NCBI RefSeq assembly: GCF_018742245.1
Contig: NZ_CP036132.1
Coordinates: 925,001-989,000 of the forward strand
DNA length: 64,000 nt
Direction of reading: 5' to 3'
Origin: Bacillus mycoides
Lineage (GTDB): Bacteria > Bacillota > Bacilli > Bacillales > Bacillaceae_G
Within the stretch, counting starts at the first letter, position 1. The number at the start of each line of letters is the position of its first letter. The position numbers and the translations under genes are program-made. Of this stretch, positions 26,495-35,404 are shown piece after piece. The notes under the pieces are model-generated. The model made no database searches and was not told the DNA's origin. It worked only from the letters and a program-made list of their open reading frames with translations.

Positions 26495-27970
26495 ATGAAT
26501 ATGACAACTAAGAGCCCTGCAAGTGGCAAAGTTGATACTTCTAATATGAAACATACGCCCATTTTAATTGCATTACTTTTAGGGGCAATGGTTGCATTAT
26601 TAAACGAAACATTACTTGGTAATGCGTTAACGGTATTAATGAAAGAATTTGACGTAACAGCTTCAACAATCCAATGGCTTTCTACAGCATACATGTTAGT
26701 AGTGGGTGTGCTGGTACCGATTACAGCGTTACTTCAGCAATGGCTCACAACGAGACAAATGTTCTTGATCGCTATGGTAACATTTTTAGTCGGTACATTA
26801 ATTGCGGGATTTGCACCGACATTTTCCGTTTTATTAGTCGGCCGTATCGTCCAAGCAGTAGCGACGGGGTTAATTTCACCGTTATTAATGAATACGATTT
26901 TAATTATTTGTCCACCTGAAAAACGTGGTGCCACGATGGGGTTAATCGCACTCGTTATGATGTCAGCTCCAGCAATTGGTCCTACATTATCTGGAGTAAT
27001 CGTTGATTCATTGAATTGGCGCTGGTTATTCTACTTTGTCGTTCCAATCGTAATTATTTCCATTGTAATTGGAATGAAGTACATTCAAAATGTTTCAGAG
27101 TTAACAAGGCCAAAAGTAGATTATCCATCTATTCTTTTATCGACGTTAGGATTTGGCGGGATTGTGTATAGCTTTAGTGCATCAGGTGACTTAGGGTGGT
27201 CTGATCCGAAAGTGTATGGTGTTTTAATTGTTGGGCTTATATCACTATGTATTTTTGTCGTGCGACAATTAAAAATCGATAATCCAATTTTAGAACTACG
27301 TGCTTTTAAAGTTCCGATGTTTACAATATCAGTTGGATTAATCGTCATTGTTATGATGTCGTTATTTTCAACGATGACTTTATTACCGATGTTCTTGCAA
27401 ACAGTTTTACTCGTTACAGCTTTTAAATCAGGAATTATAATGCTTCCGGGAAGTATTATTAGCGCCATAATGGGACCAATCGCAGGTAAACTATTTGATA
27501 AATTTAGCCCGAAAGTTGTTATCGTTCCCGGTATTGTGTTAGTAGGGATTGCAATGTTCTTATTTAAAGGCATTACTCCTGACACATCAATGGTACAAAT
27601 TATTATTATGCATAGCGTATTAATGGTTGGACTCATGTTTGTAATGACAGCACAAACATACGGTTTAAATCAATTAACACCAGATTTATATCCGCACGGA
27701 ACAGCACTGTTTAATACGTTACAGCAAGTAGCTGGCGCAATTGGTACGGCTATCTTTATTTCGAAAATGTCTTCAGGAACAACTCAGTATATGGAAAGCT
27801 CAGCAAATCCAATGGATCTAGTAGAGAAGTTAAACGGTTTAACATCTGGATTCCAAGGTGCATTTACACTAGGGTTAATCTTTATTGTTGTTGCTTTTAT
27901 CGTATCGCTATTCTTAAAAGAAGAGAAAAAGGGAGTAGAAGCAGCGGGGGTTTTACAGAACGAAAATTAA
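26495..27970 (+). CDS. MFS drug-efflux transporter (DHA2, 14 helices)
   Basis: The 491-residue protein has about 14 membrane helices and the DHA2 (EmrB/QacA) signatures: LLNETLLGNALTVLMKEF in helix 1, the motif A-like loop after helix 2, and motif C AIGPTLSGVI in helix 5. It would export drugs or toxic compounds with proton entry. AGGAGGAG precedes the ATG. The end of this gene (27761-27980) is duplicated at 29486-29705. Regulation by the divergent TetR protein is likely. Confidence 0.9.
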   Translation: MNMTTKSPASGKVDTSNMKHTPILIALLLGAMVALLNETLLGNALTVLMKEFDVTASTIQWLSTAYMLVVGVLVPITALLQQWLTTRQMFLIAMVTFLVGTLIAGFAPTFSVLLVGRIVQAVATGLISPLLMNTILIICPPEKRGATMGLIALVMMSAPAIGPTLSGVIVDSLNWRWLFYFVVPIVIISIVIGMKYIQNVSELTRPKVDYPSILLSTLGFGGIVYSFSASGDLGWSDPKVYGVLIVGLISLCIFVVRQLKIDNPILELRAFKVPMFTISVGLIVIVMMSLFSTMTLLPMFLQTVLLVTAFKSGIIMLPGSIISAIMGPIAGKLFDKFSPKVVIVPGIVLVGIAMFLFKGITPDTSMVQIIIMHSVLMVGLMFVMTAQTYGLNQLTPDLYPHGTALFNTLQQVAGAIGTAIFISKMSSGTTQYMESSANPMDLVEKLNGLTSGFQGAFTLGLIFIVVAFIVSLFLKEEKKGVEAAGVLQNEN

Positions 27971-28008
27971 GGTTCATATATGAAAGCTATGGTAAAGTTT
28001 TCAAAATA

Positions 28009-28060
28009 AAAAGGAGGTGTCACTGAGTCAAATAAATCGACTTATAGGACAGCTCCTTTT
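28009..28060. terminator. Bidirectional terminator between MFS and sortase genes
   Basis: AAAAGGAGGTGTC faces GACAGCTCCTTTT across a 25-base loop. Confidence 0.65.
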
Positions 28061-28706
28061 AAGTTTTAGGAACTAAAGATGCTTCAATGATGTATCGATC
28101 TGGAGCATCGCCGATGTAGTTGAAAGGGTAACATGTTGTTAATGTTAATGTCGGTGTATCTTTCTCTACAATAACGGTACGATCTTCCGCGTCTGTTATC
28201 CAATGTTTGTTAATGTTGTATGTATAGGTATTATTTTCGTATTCTACAATAAGTTGGTCATTTTCTTTTAGCTGATCTAGTTCGGTAAATACAGTATCTC
28301 GATGGCCACTTAAAACTGTATGGCCATTTCCAGATGGTGCAGTCGTTAATTCACTTACAAACATGCCCACACCTTTTTTTAGTACTTTATCGTCAGCTCC
28401 CCAATATATGGAGTATTTCTTTTGTATTTTAGGAATGATTAAATATGCTACTTTTTGACCTAATTGATGATTTACTTCTGAAGACGGAATTTGCACAATT
28501 TCTTCGTGGGTTTGAGGAGTTTCTATTGTATCGTTCTTGTCTTCAGGAGGTGCTGTGATTGGTGTTTGAGTTTCGTATTTCTTTATTTCACTAGATGCTA
28601 AAGATTCGGCCGAGCTTCTAGCACTATACCATTCTATAAAACAATAAGAAAAAATCGAAATTCCAACTATAAATAAACATAACCCTATCCATTGATTTAT
28701 TTTCAT
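28059..28706 (-). CDS. Class D sortase
   Basis: The 215-residue transpeptidase has one N-terminal membrane anchor (residues 7-24), an extracellular linker and a sortase barrel with catalytic H135 (LSGHRDTVF), C192 (TLTTCYPF) and R204 (APDRYIIEA). The TLTTCYPF motif places it in class D, like B. anthracis SrtC, which attaches LPNTA proteins to the cell wall in sporulation. The adjacent upstream gene encodes an LPNTA protein and is the obvious substrate. Confidence 0.9.
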   Translation of the reverse strand: MKINQWIGLCLFIVGISIFSYCFIEWYSARSSAESLASSEIKKYETQTPITAPPEDKNDTIETPQTHEEIVQIPSSEVNHQLGQKVAYLIIPKIQKKYSIYWGADDKVLKKGVGMFVSELTTAPSGNGHTVLSGHRDTVFTELDQLKENDQLIVEYENNTYTYNINKHWITDAEDRTVIVEKDTPTLTLTTCYPFNYIGDAPDRYIIEASLVPKT

Positions 28707-28721
28707 TTATATCACTCCATT

Positions 28722-28751
28722 TTAAAAGGACAGGGGAATCCTGTCCTTTAA
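28722..28751 (-). terminator. Hairpin between the LPNTA gene and the sortase gene
   Basis: AAAGGACAG pairs with CTGTCCTTT around GGGAATC. It would reduce read-through from the substrate gene into the sortase gene. Confidence 0.7.
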
Positions 28752-28761
28752 AGGAATTATT

Positions 28762-29328
28762 TTACGCGTTTGTTTTTTTACGACGGAACATTAATACAGA
28801 TCCAATTGCAGCTAAACCTAAGCTTGCTAACATCATTGTAACACCATTTGATGCTGTGTTTGGCAATTTTTCGCCTTGTTTTTTGTTTTCTGTTTTCACA
28901 GCTGTATTTGTGTCTTTCTTTGTTTCTTTTGCAGTTGTTTGAGTTTTAGTTTGTTCTTGCTTTTTGTTTTCTTGTTTAGCAGGTTCCTGTTTAGTATTCT
29001 CTTGTTTAGCAGGTTCTTGCTTAGTATTTTCTTGTTTAGTTTGTTCTTGTGGTTTGTTTTCTTCTTGTTTAGTAGTTTGTTTACTAGCTATAAATTGGTC
29101 ATAATCCCCTTTTTTCACTTCACAAGGTAAGCCATCGTTGTCACGGTCTAGATCGTGAGGATCGTTAGTTGCGCTATATCCATTGCTATGCCAGAACTCC
29201 ATAACTTCTTGTTTGTTGTTGAAGTGACCGCAGTTCTTATCGTTTGGATTTTTTGCTGCAAATGCAGAAGAACTGTACCCCACAGTTAAAAGTGTGAACG
29301 CTGTTGCTGAAACTAATAATTTTTTCAT
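28762..29328 (-). CDS. LPNTA cell-wall protein with excalibur domain (BasI-like)
   Basis: The 188-residue precursor has a signal peptide (residues 1-24, ending SAFA), an excalibur calcium-binding domain with N-DGLPCE in DLDRDNDGLPCEVKKG, a Lys/Gln/Glu-rich spacer with repeats of KQENTKQEPA, and a sorting signal LPNTA followed by a hydrophobic helix and a basic tail (FRRKKTNA). LPNTA is the motif used by the B. anthracis SrtC substrates BasH and BasI. The sortase gene lies directly downstream. Confidence 0.88.
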   Translation of the reverse strand: MKKLLVSATAFTLLTVGYSSSAFAAKNPNDKNCGHFNNKQEVMEFWHSNGYSATNDPHDLDRDNDGLPCEVKKGDYDQFIASKQTTKQEENKPQEQTKQENTKQEPAKQENTKQEPAKQENKKQEQTKTQTTAKETKKDTNTAVKTENKKQGEKLPNTASNGVTMMLASLGLAAIGSVLMFRRKKTNA

Positions 29329-29485
29329 GAATTTCTCCCTTTTCCCAATATTATGTAGTACATTGAAATATTTTACATTCTAATATTTAAAAATACAATA
29401 GAAAAAATTAAGAAATGTAAGATTTTTTAAAAAATATATTTTTGTAACGTCATACGGTAACAATTGTCTCTAAACGTAAAATTTC

Positions 29486-29695
29486 TCGAAAATGTCTTCA
29501 GGAACGACTAAGTATATGGAAAGCTCCGCAAATCCAATGGATCCAGTAGAGAAGTTAAACGGTTTAACATCGGGATTCCAAGGTGCATTTACACTTGGGT
29601 TAATCTTTATCGTTATTGCTTTTATCGTATCTTTGTTCTTAAAAGAAGAGAAAGAGGGAGTAAAGGCAGCGGGGGTTTTACAGAACGAAAATTAA
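29486..29695 (+). pseudogene. Duplicated 3' end of the MFS transporter gene
   Basis: The last 70 codons and the 10 bases after the stop repeat 27761-27980 with scattered, mostly synonymous differences (for example GLTSGFQGAFTLGLIF is identical). There is no start or upstream part. The two copies bracket the sortase/LPNTA pair. Confidence 0.9.
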
Positions 29696-29732
29696 GGTTC
29701 ATATAAAAAAGACATCTTTACGAGATGTCTTT

Positions 29733-30260
29733 TTACATTTCTTTCGTAATATCATACTGCAATAATTGCCGCTGATCATAAAATTTTTCAAAAATAATGC
29801 CCATTACGTAGAAGAACAACAGACCGAAGCAAATGTGAATGAGCGTAAAGGTAGCTCCGAATGAAGAAAATTCATACACCATAATTGGTAATTTCGCAGT
29901 TGTCCAAACGCCTAAGAAAAATACGATGTATCTAATGCTTGCGCCTTTTTTTAATAGTAGTGCTGCAATCGGAAAGGCAACATAGAGGGGACCAGCTGCA
30001 ATTCCGCCTAATAATAGAGAAAATAAGATGCCATATATGCCGGACTTTTCTCCCATATATTTCATTAGCGTTTCTTTCTTCACCCACTGATCAAGTAACC
30101 CTACAAATACTAGGACAGGGGGGAGTAGAAACAGCATATCTAAAATGCTATTCCCTGTTAATTGTAATGCGCTCCATCCTAAAGATTGGTTTATAAAAGT
30201 TAATAAGAGGAGCCCAAACAGTAATATGAAAAAGAAGCGATATCTTTTTAGTTCCTTCAT
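29733..30260 (-). CDS. Permease half, ArsP_1/YraQ-like (second gene)
   Basis: The ATG at 30260 overlaps the TGA of the gene before it, giving 175 residues with about five membrane helices and the motif GGIAAGPLYVAFPIAALL. With its neighbour it forms a split permease of the PF03773 type, in which a G-x-x-x-G-P-x-Y motif recurs in each half. The substrate is unknown. Confidence 0.75.
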   Translation of the reverse strand: MKELKRYRFFFILLFGLLLLTFINQSLGWSALQLTGNSILDMLFLLPPVLVFVGLLDQWVKKETLMKYMGEKSGIYGILFSLLLGGIAAGPLYVAFPIAALLLKKGASIRYIVFFLGVWTTAKLPIMVYEFSSFGATFTLIHICFGLLFFYVMGIIFEKFYDQRQLLQYDITKEM

Positions 30261-30739
30261 ACCATCACCACCCAAATGATATATGAGAATAGGAGTGACA
30301 TGAGTAATGCAGATGCATTACGAGCGTAAGCAAAGCTTCGTCCGAATATCTTTTGTTCCATTGGCAAGGTTGTCATTCCTACTGACATTAATGTAGACAT
30401 GAGTGCCGCAACTTGAGGAAGGCCTGCGCCGTGCTGTATTAACGTATTACCAAGTGGGAACACGACAAAGCTTGGAATAAGTGCCACAGATCCGAGTATT
30501 GCTGAATAAATAATACCTAAAAATCCGGACTGTTCTCCAATGATAGAAGAGATGAAGGACGGTGTTAAGATAGAAAGTGATAGTCCGACGAAAAGCATAA
30601 TGGAGAGCATGGCAGGGAGGAGGTTTCGAAATGTTTTCCATGATTTTAATAGGGCAGCTTTCGTTTTATTCCGATCCTTCATAAAAGAAATCCCCGTAAG
30701 AACAATGGCCAAAGTGTAAAGGATAGCGCCATTAATCAT
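30257..30739 (-). CDS. Permease half, ArsP_1/YraQ-like (first gene)
   Basis: This 160-residue partner has about four or five helices and the corresponding motif GSVALIPSFVVFPLGNTLI. Its start overlaps the end of the padR gene by eight bases, so padR and both permease halves form one operon. Confidence 0.75.
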   Translation of the reverse strand: MINGAILYTLAIVLTGISFMKDRNKTKAALLKSWKTFRNLLPAMLSIMLFVGLSLSILTPSFISSIIGEQSGFLGIIYSAILGSVALIPSFVVFPLGNTLIQHGAGLPQVAALMSTLMSVGMTTLPMEQKIFGRSFAYARNASALLMSLLFSYIIWVVMV

Positions 30740-31073
30740 GATAAGATTCCTTTAAGTCTTTATATTTGTCTAAGAAAAATGATAAGTTTTTCATTTTTTC
30801 CTCAATATCCATTTGAAAATCTGCTAATTGTTCTTTTCCGGCTGTAGTAATTTTGTACATCTTTCTCGGCTTATCTGGAACTGATGTACTTACATAAGAT
30901 TCAATAGCACCTTCGTTTTCTAATTTCTTCAGCGTGCGGTAAAGGATGGCACTATCGATTGGATTGACCGGAAGTTCTTCTTCACATTTCTGAAGTAGTT
31001 GCCCGCCATAGTTATCACCTTCTGCTAAAAATAACAAAAGAAATGCACCTGTGTGTCTTCCTGTATGTTTCAT
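30732..31073 (-). CDS. PadR-family transcriptional regulator
   Basis: The 113-residue winged-helix protein shows the PadR pattern: HTGAFLLLFLAEGDNYGGQL, then DSAILYRTLKKLENEGAIES and a C-terminal dimer helix. It leads the permease operon and probably represses it. Inverted repeats of ACTGTTNNNNACAGT type lie just upstream. Confidence 0.88.
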   Translation of the reverse strand: MKHTGRHTGAFLLLFLAEGDNYGGQLLQKCEEELPVNPIDSAILYRTLKKLENEGAIESYVSTSVPDKPRKMYKITTAGKEQLADFQMDIEEKMKNLSFFLDKYKDLKESYHD

Positions 31074-31099
31074 GAATATACCTCCTAGAATGAATTGGA

Positions 31100-31142
31100 A
31101 TATATACTGTTAATGACAGTATACTGTTGTTAACAGTATATG
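31100..31142. promoter_or_regulatory. PadR operator candidate
   Basis: Two overlapping palindromes are seen: ATACTGTTAATGACAGTAT and ACTGTTGTTAACAGT. They sit 27 bases upstream of padR, as expected for autoregulation. Confidence 0.65.
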
Positions 31143-31237
31143 GTGCATGAAGTGCTATGTCAATTTTAAAATGTGCAATTCAAATGTTACTGATTAGAAA
31201 TGGTGACCCCTATTCTAATCTTGTTAAATAACAAAAT

Positions 31238-31270
31238 AAAAGCCTACTGTTTTCTTGTGACAGTGGCTTT
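31238..31270. terminator. Hairpin in the padR/YjcZ gap
   Basis: AAAGCCTACTGT pairs with ACAGTGGCTTT around a nine-base loop. No gene obviously ends here. Confidence 0.4.
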
Positions 31271-31385
31271 CATAGTTGGTAAACTACTATATTACGCTTA
31301 GGGAATCTCGCACTTTGATAGTAACACATATATGTTAGATGTATATTGAGAAATAAAAAAAAGACACTCTCAAGAGTGCCTCTTA

Positions 31386-31511
31386 TTAGCAGCCGATTCC
31401 GCCTCCCCAACAGCTAGCTCCAACGATGATTAATAAGATAAAGAGCACAACAAGTAATGCGAATCCGCCGCCAAAACCACAGCCTCCACCACAACTACCA
31501 CCATAGCCCAT
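31386..31511 (-). CDS. YjcZ-family small sporulation membrane protein, copy 1
   Basis: A 41-residue protein: a Gly/Cys-rich head ([16 protein letters not shown]), the family's single helix [16 protein letters not shown] and a Cys/Gly tail. AGGAGG lies seven bases before the ATG and a hairpin follows the stop. YjcZ-type proteins are associated with spores, but their job is unknown. Related copies are at 36207, 41972 and 63769. Confidence 0.85.
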   Translation of the reverse strand: MGYGGSCGGGCGFGGGFALLVVLFILLIIVGASCWGGGIGC

Positions 31512-31710
31512 ATTAACTCCTCCTTCCATAAAGTCCATATATTAATGGATTTATTTCACTTTATGTTTTTACGGATAAACTTGAGCAGGTCCTTTTGAAA
31601 AATAAAAGTACTCGGTATTTTAAGAGAGTTGACGAACCTATTTTTGTCACGAGTATTACGCTTATTACATATGGTATTTTATTCTGTGCATTGTGGGAAA
31701 GGAGATCGTT

Positions 31711-31926
31711 ATGGCTAATTCTGAGATGATATTACGTTTACTTACGGATTTAAAGATTGAACAGCAAGCGTTAAGAGAGCAGTTGGAGAAAATGCAAACA
31801 GCTTTGACTATTCTTGAAGAAAAACCAACTACTCCTGAAGAAAAACCAGCTGTTACAAAGCAACGCGGACATTCTGGGTTTCCAACATCTTTTCGTGATT
31901 GGAGAGCATCTTCTCAAAAGAATTAA
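31711..31926 (+). CDS. 71-residue coiled-coil protein
   Basis: The start at 31711 follows AAAGGAGATCGTT. Residues 3-35 form a likely coiled coil (LLTDLKIEQQALREQLEKMQ), followed by a Pro/Glu-rich linker with EEKPTTPEEKPAV and a basic end. No family is recognised. A terminator lies at 31967-32008. Confidence 0.6.
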   Translation: MANSEMILRLLTDLKIEQQALREQLEKMQTALTILEEKPTTPEEKPAVTKQRGHSGFPTSFRDWRASSQKN

Positions 31927-31966
31927 GGAATCCTGTTATAGTAAGTTATACAAAGTCACAAATGAA

Positions 31967-32008
31967 AAAGTACAGTCTACTGTAGTTAATACAGAGGCTG
32001 TACTTTTT
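31967..32008 (+). terminator. Terminator of the coiled-coil gene
   Basis: AAAAGTACAG pairs with CTGTACTTTT, with a T tail. Confidence 0.65.
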
Positions 32009-32053
32009 GTTATGTTAGTATAAGTTGTGATAGGCGGTTTGTATTTTCTTTGA

Positions 32054-32602
32054 CTATTCCACCTTTAACTCGATCCCTTTATCCAACATATCTCCATTAA
32101 TTTTCAAAGTTAATCCTTGCGTCTTTTTCGGTACATCGAATACAATGTTCCCTTCCAAATTTTCACTAGGATTAAGAACACCAAATTTAAATGTAGCGGT
32201 ATTTGCAGCTTTAAGTACTAATTGAGATTCATTAGAAATGTGATATTCTCTTCCGGTACCGTCAATTAATTTAAAGTTGTTGCTATTTAGTGTAATGGGT
32301 TCCTCGTGACCATTATGTACTCTGACGTCTAATACTTTAAATACACCTTGTGCTTTAACTTCTCCATTACCTATAACATCTAATGAATCGACAGAGCCTA
32401 TTGATATGTATACACCAGAAGAATCTTCATGGGTGGGAAGCTCTTTTTGAGGATCCTTGTTGCTAAGTTCATCATTTTTTGTTTCTTTAGAAGTCTCCTG
32501 TTCGTTTTTCGTGTTACTGCTAGATGTATCATGTGAACTGCAAGCTGATAATCCAAACAAGAATGTGCTACATAATAATGATGTTACTAACTTTTTGTTC
32601 AT
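32054..32602 (-). CDS. DUF4352-type lipoprotein
   Basis: The start at 32602 is chosen because TGGAGGAAC lies inside the longer frame. The 182-residue precursor has a lipobox (FGLSAC), a Ser/Lys/Glu-rich spacer and an immunoglobulin-like DUF4352 domain (VFKVLDVRVHNGHEEPITLN, later NGDMLDKGIELKVE). It would sit on the outer face of the membrane. The function is unknown. Confidence 0.8.
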   Translation of the reverse strand: MNKKLVTSLLCSTFLFGLSACSSHDTSSSNTKNEQETSKETKNDELSNKDPQKELPTHEDSSGVYISIGSVDSLDVIGNGEVKAQGVFKVLDVRVHNGHEEPITLNSNNFKLIDGTGREYHISNESQLVLKAANTATFKFGVLNPSENLEGNIVFDVPKKTQGLTLKINGDMLDKGIELKVE

Positions 32603-32781
32603 AGTTTGTTCCTCCAAAATAGAAGTACTTTTATGGGTGCCATAATGATTTAATAAATCTATATTTTTCTTTATATGTACTAAATGTTACATCTTATTAT
32701 ATTGTTTTTGGGATAAAAAGGAAAATTAATAAGAATTTCTCCGACTGGATACTCGTTTGCCGTTTTTTTATAAAGAGATAT

Positions 32782-33342
32782 TTAATGATCTATAACACTC
32801 CAAACAGTTTCATCACTATCTTGGTCCCAATAAGCATATAACTCGCTTACTTTTCCTTTCGCGTTGCTTGCTTGTTCATCTTCTAACCAATTTCCAACAT
32901 CTTCTGTTTTAAAATATTTTTCTTGAATGAAAGCTAAATAATGTTTAGTGTCATTTCCCCAACTGTTAATAAAAGAGAGTATTTTGTTAACATCTTCGTA
33001 GAATACATCGTCACTTACAGAAGCACCCTTATATTTCATTTCTACGGCTGCTAATACTCTAATTACACAATCTTTTAAATGATAGTCTTCAACTGCTATT
33101 GAATCAATTTCAACAATAGCTAAGTCAATTCTTTCGCCATTAATATAGTATTCTGTAAATATTCGTAAATTATTATTTTTTAGGAAGTCTTCTCCTAGTC
33201 TGTTTCTTAAATGAAAGTAAAAAGCATTTTTCAATGAATCTTCCTTTAGAAGGAAGTTGTTAGCATAATCAATTTTTAAGTCTTCTAACCAAACTTTTTT
33301 TATAGCTGTATCAATGCTTTCGAAAATTCCATTACCCATCAT
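32782..33342 (-). CDS. Small PD-(D/E)XK nuclease-like protein
   Basis: The 186-residue protein has a PD-(D/E)XK-like core: E64 in IFTEYYING, D73 in ERIDLAIVEID and EMK at 101-103 in LAAVEMKYKG. There is no signal or membrane segment. Similar stand-alone proteins are annotated as hypothetical. It could be a DNA-processing enzyme or a non-catalytic relative. CGGGGG lies before the ATG. It is a single-gene unit ended upstream by a hairpin at 33383-33411. Confidence 0.65.
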   Translation of the reverse strand: MMGNGIFESIDTAIKKVWLEDLKIDYANNFLLKEDSLKNAFYFHLRNRLGEDFLKNNNLRIFTEYYINGERIDLAIVEIDSIAVEDYHLKDCVIRVLAAVEMKYKGASVSDDVFYEDVNKILSFINSWGNDTKHYLAFIQEKYFKTEDVGNWLEDEQASNAKGKVSELYAYWDQDSDETVWSVIDH

Positions 33343-33382
33343 TAAATCCCCCGATTTTTAACATGAAAAATAAATGTAAATA

Positions 33383-33411
33383 AAAAAGACACTGTAAAGT
33401 GTCTTTTTTAT
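33383..33411. terminator. Hairpin AAAAGACACT/AGTGTCTTTT
   Basis: A perfect ten-base stem around GTAA with a T tail. It lies upstream of the nuclease-like gene, so it may end a lost plus-strand gene. Confidence 0.6.
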
Positions 33412-33598
33412 TTACGTTATGCGCATTGCTTAATAAGACGTTAGTTACTCATCCTGAACATGAGTAACTATGTAGGATAATTAAATTATAACATTTTAAC
33501 CAATAATGGGTCTATATGGAATTTGTAAAATGGTTAATGTTTGGGTATTTGGAATTAAATATGTGATGTAGTATTGTTGTTTGTCTAAAGGAATTGTA

Positions 33599-33706
33599 AA
33601 TGATAAGGATAGTGAAGGAACAGGCTCGTTAAAAAGATCGAAGAAGAATAGTTTCAATTGGTATAAAGAAGTAATTGAAAAGAATGGTGAAAGCCTGAAA
33701 TATTAA
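33599..33706 (+). pseudogene. C-terminal remnant of a family 1 glycosidase
   Basis: The frame reads [20 protein letters not shown], then [15 protein letters not shown] and TAA. R-x-x-K-x-S-F-x-W-Y-K-x-V-I is the characteristic end of 6-phospho-beta-glucosidases. Upstream bases to about 33480 show further decayed codons. A terminator hairpin (33713-33743, GAAGATATC/GATGTCTTC) still follows it. Confidence 0.7.
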
Positions 33707-33803
33707 GTATAAAAAGAAGATATCAATTAAGATGTCTTCTTTTGTACAATGGTAAGTCAAGGAGGGAGACAGATTTCCCTTTACACGAACATAAAGGTAT
33801 AAT

Positions 33804-33836
33804 ATAGTTTAGTTAAGTTAACTAAACTAAACTATA
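33804..33836. promoter_or_regulatory. MarR operator candidate
   Basis: ATAGTTTAGTT and AACTAAACT form an inverted repeat around AAGTT, followed by another AAACTAT half-site, 41 bases before the marR start. Confidence 0.6.
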
Positions 33837-33876
33837 TAATGGAACGAAATATCAGCATGATCGGAGGAAGAATGCT

Positions 33877-34335
33877 ATGACTAGATCGTATAAAGAAGTA
33901 ATTAATGAAATGAATCGAGCCTACAATGACTTCTACATTTTACTATTTCAGGAGTTAAAGGATGAGTTCGGTCTTACAGGACAGCAAGAGAGCATGCTAT
34001 TTCATATCAATTTAAATGAAAACACGACAGCAAATCACATTGCGAGCACTTTTAATATATCGAAAAGTGCCGTTAGCCAAGTTTTATCTAAATTGGAAAA
34101 ACAGAAGATGATTTCGAAACAAGTAAACCCTAATAATAAACGGGAGTATTTCCTTACACTTGGTCCAAATGGTAGTAAGTATATAGAGCGGTTGTCTGAG
34201 TTAGATGATGTATTAATTGAGAAATACTTTTCTAAAATCGATATAAATGCTTTAGAGCAAATGACTGATACATTAACGAAAATAAATAAAGTTATATTAG
34301 AAGAAAAACAGAAGGACATTGATCCGACTGAGTAA
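33877..34335 (+). CDS. MarR-family transcriptional regulator
   Basis: The 152-residue winged-helix protein has the MarR core: LTGQQESMLFHINLNENTTA, then HIASTFNISKSAVSQVLSKL and a wing with NPNNKREYFLTL. Its gene is 45 bases from pssA and same-strand, so it may regulate the lipid genes that follow. A palindromic operator candidate lies upstream. Confidence 0.88.
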   Translation: MTRSYKEVINEMNRAYNDFYILLFQELKDEFGLTGQQESMLFHINLNENTTANHIASTFNISKSAVSQVLSKLEKQKMISKQVNPNNKREYFLTLGPNGSKYIERLSELDDVLIEKYFSKIDINALEQMTDTLTKINKVILEEKQKDIDPTE

Positions 34336-34380
34336 GAAACACTATATGAAGTGGATAGTTGAAAGGAGGAAAAGCATGTT

Positions 34381-34914
34381 ATGAGTTACATACCAAATAT
34401 GATTACGATAGCCAATTTTGTATGTGGACTTCTCGCTATTTACGCTATTCTCGTTCACGATATGTATTTGGGAGCAGTTTTTATTATTACAGGTATGTTA
34501 TTTGATTTTTTTGATGGCATGGTCGCTCGGAAACTTGATGCTGTTTCGGAAATTGGCGGAGAATTAGATTCATTTGCAGATTTAGTTACTTTTGGTGTCG
34601 CACCGTCTATTCTTGCATATAGTGTCGCTTTAAAAGATTTACAGTTTATCGGGATGATATGTGCGCTTGCTTACAGTGTTTGCGGAATGCTTCGACTTGC
34701 GAGATTTAACACGCAGCAAAGCAAACTTCCGACGTTTATTGGAATGCCTATTCCATTCGCGGCAATGTGTCTCCTTATTATATGCTTTTTGAATAATCCA
34801 GTTTCCGTGGCGTTTGGCACATGCGTACTCGCTTATTTAATGGTGAGTAAAATTAAATTTCCTCATTTTAAAAAAGATATATCCGAAAAATTGGAGTCTG
34901 AAAGATGGAATTAG
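34381..34914 (+). CDS. pssA: CDP-diacylglycerol-serine O-phosphatidyltransferase
   Basis: The 177-residue membrane enzyme makes phosphatidylserine from CDP-diacylglycerol and serine. It has the CDP-alcohol phosphotransferase signature D-x2-D-G-x2-A-R-x8-G-x3-D-x3-D (DFFDGMVARKL, then GGELDSFAD) in the second helix region, and about six to seven helices. AAAGGAGGAAA precedes the start. It overlaps the dedA gene by ten bases. A decarboxylase gene, often adjacent, is not found. Confidence 0.9.
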   Translation: MSYIPNMITIANFVCGLLAIYAILVHDMYLGAVFIITGMLFDFFDGMVARKLDAVSEIGGELDSFADLVTFGVAPSILAYSVALKDLQFIGMICALAYSVCGMLRLARFNTQQSKLPTFIGMPIPFAAMCLLIICFLNNPVSVAFGTCVLAYLMVSKIKFPHFKKDISEKLESERWN

Positions 34915-35393
34915 TACAGCAGGTTATAACAGATTATGGTTACCTCGCTATTTTTTTGATGCTTCTTCTTGGAATTGTAGGATTACCAATCCCTGATGAA
35001 GTCATAATGACAGTAGTAGGTTACTTTACGAATATTAATGTTTTAAATTATGAGCTTGCCATTTTAGTCAGTTTTGTAGGAGCGTTGTTGGGTATGGTGA
35101 TCAGTTATATGATCGGCAAAAAGGCAGGGCGTCCTTTCATTGATAAGTATGGAAAATGGGTTGGTTTGAAGGAAAAGAGAATGAGCAAAGTTGCAAAATG
35201 GATGGAGAAATATGGACCCTATTCTCTTGTTTTGGGTTATTTCATTCCAGGCGTTAGACATATAACATGTTACCTTTCGGGGGTTAGCAAAATGAATTTG
35301 AAAACTTATATTTTGTTCGCTGCTATCGGTGCATTTTTATGGTGTTTCACTTTTATTACTATCGGCAGAGGTATAGGAATTATCCATGAATAA
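34905..35393 (+). CDS. DedA-family membrane protein
   Basis: The 162-residue protein has the DedA pattern: GIVGLPIPDEVIMTVVGYF, then GMVISYMIGKKAGRPFIDKY and the essential-arginine motif GYFIPGVRHITCYLSGV. DedA proteins flip or transport lipids across the membrane. The ten-base overlap with pssA shows a lipid operon. Confidence 0.9.
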   Translation: MELVQQVITDYGYLAIFLMLLLGIVGLPIPDEVIMTVVGYFTNINVLNYELAILVSFVGALLGMVISYMIGKKAGRPFIDKYGKWVGLKEKRMSKVAKWMEKYGPYSLVLGYFIPGVRHITCYLSGVSKMNLKTYILFAAIGAFLWCFTFITIGRGIGIIHE

Positions 35394-35404
35394 GAAGGTG
35401 TTGA

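Noticed and set aside
27121..27636. A 171-codon minus-strand frame in the MFS gene
   Set aside because: It lies opposite conserved membrane helices of the transporter and has no start signal.
35064..35261. Small minus-strand frame inside the DedA gene
   Set aside because: It overlaps the conserved DedA motif on the other strand and has no supporting signal.
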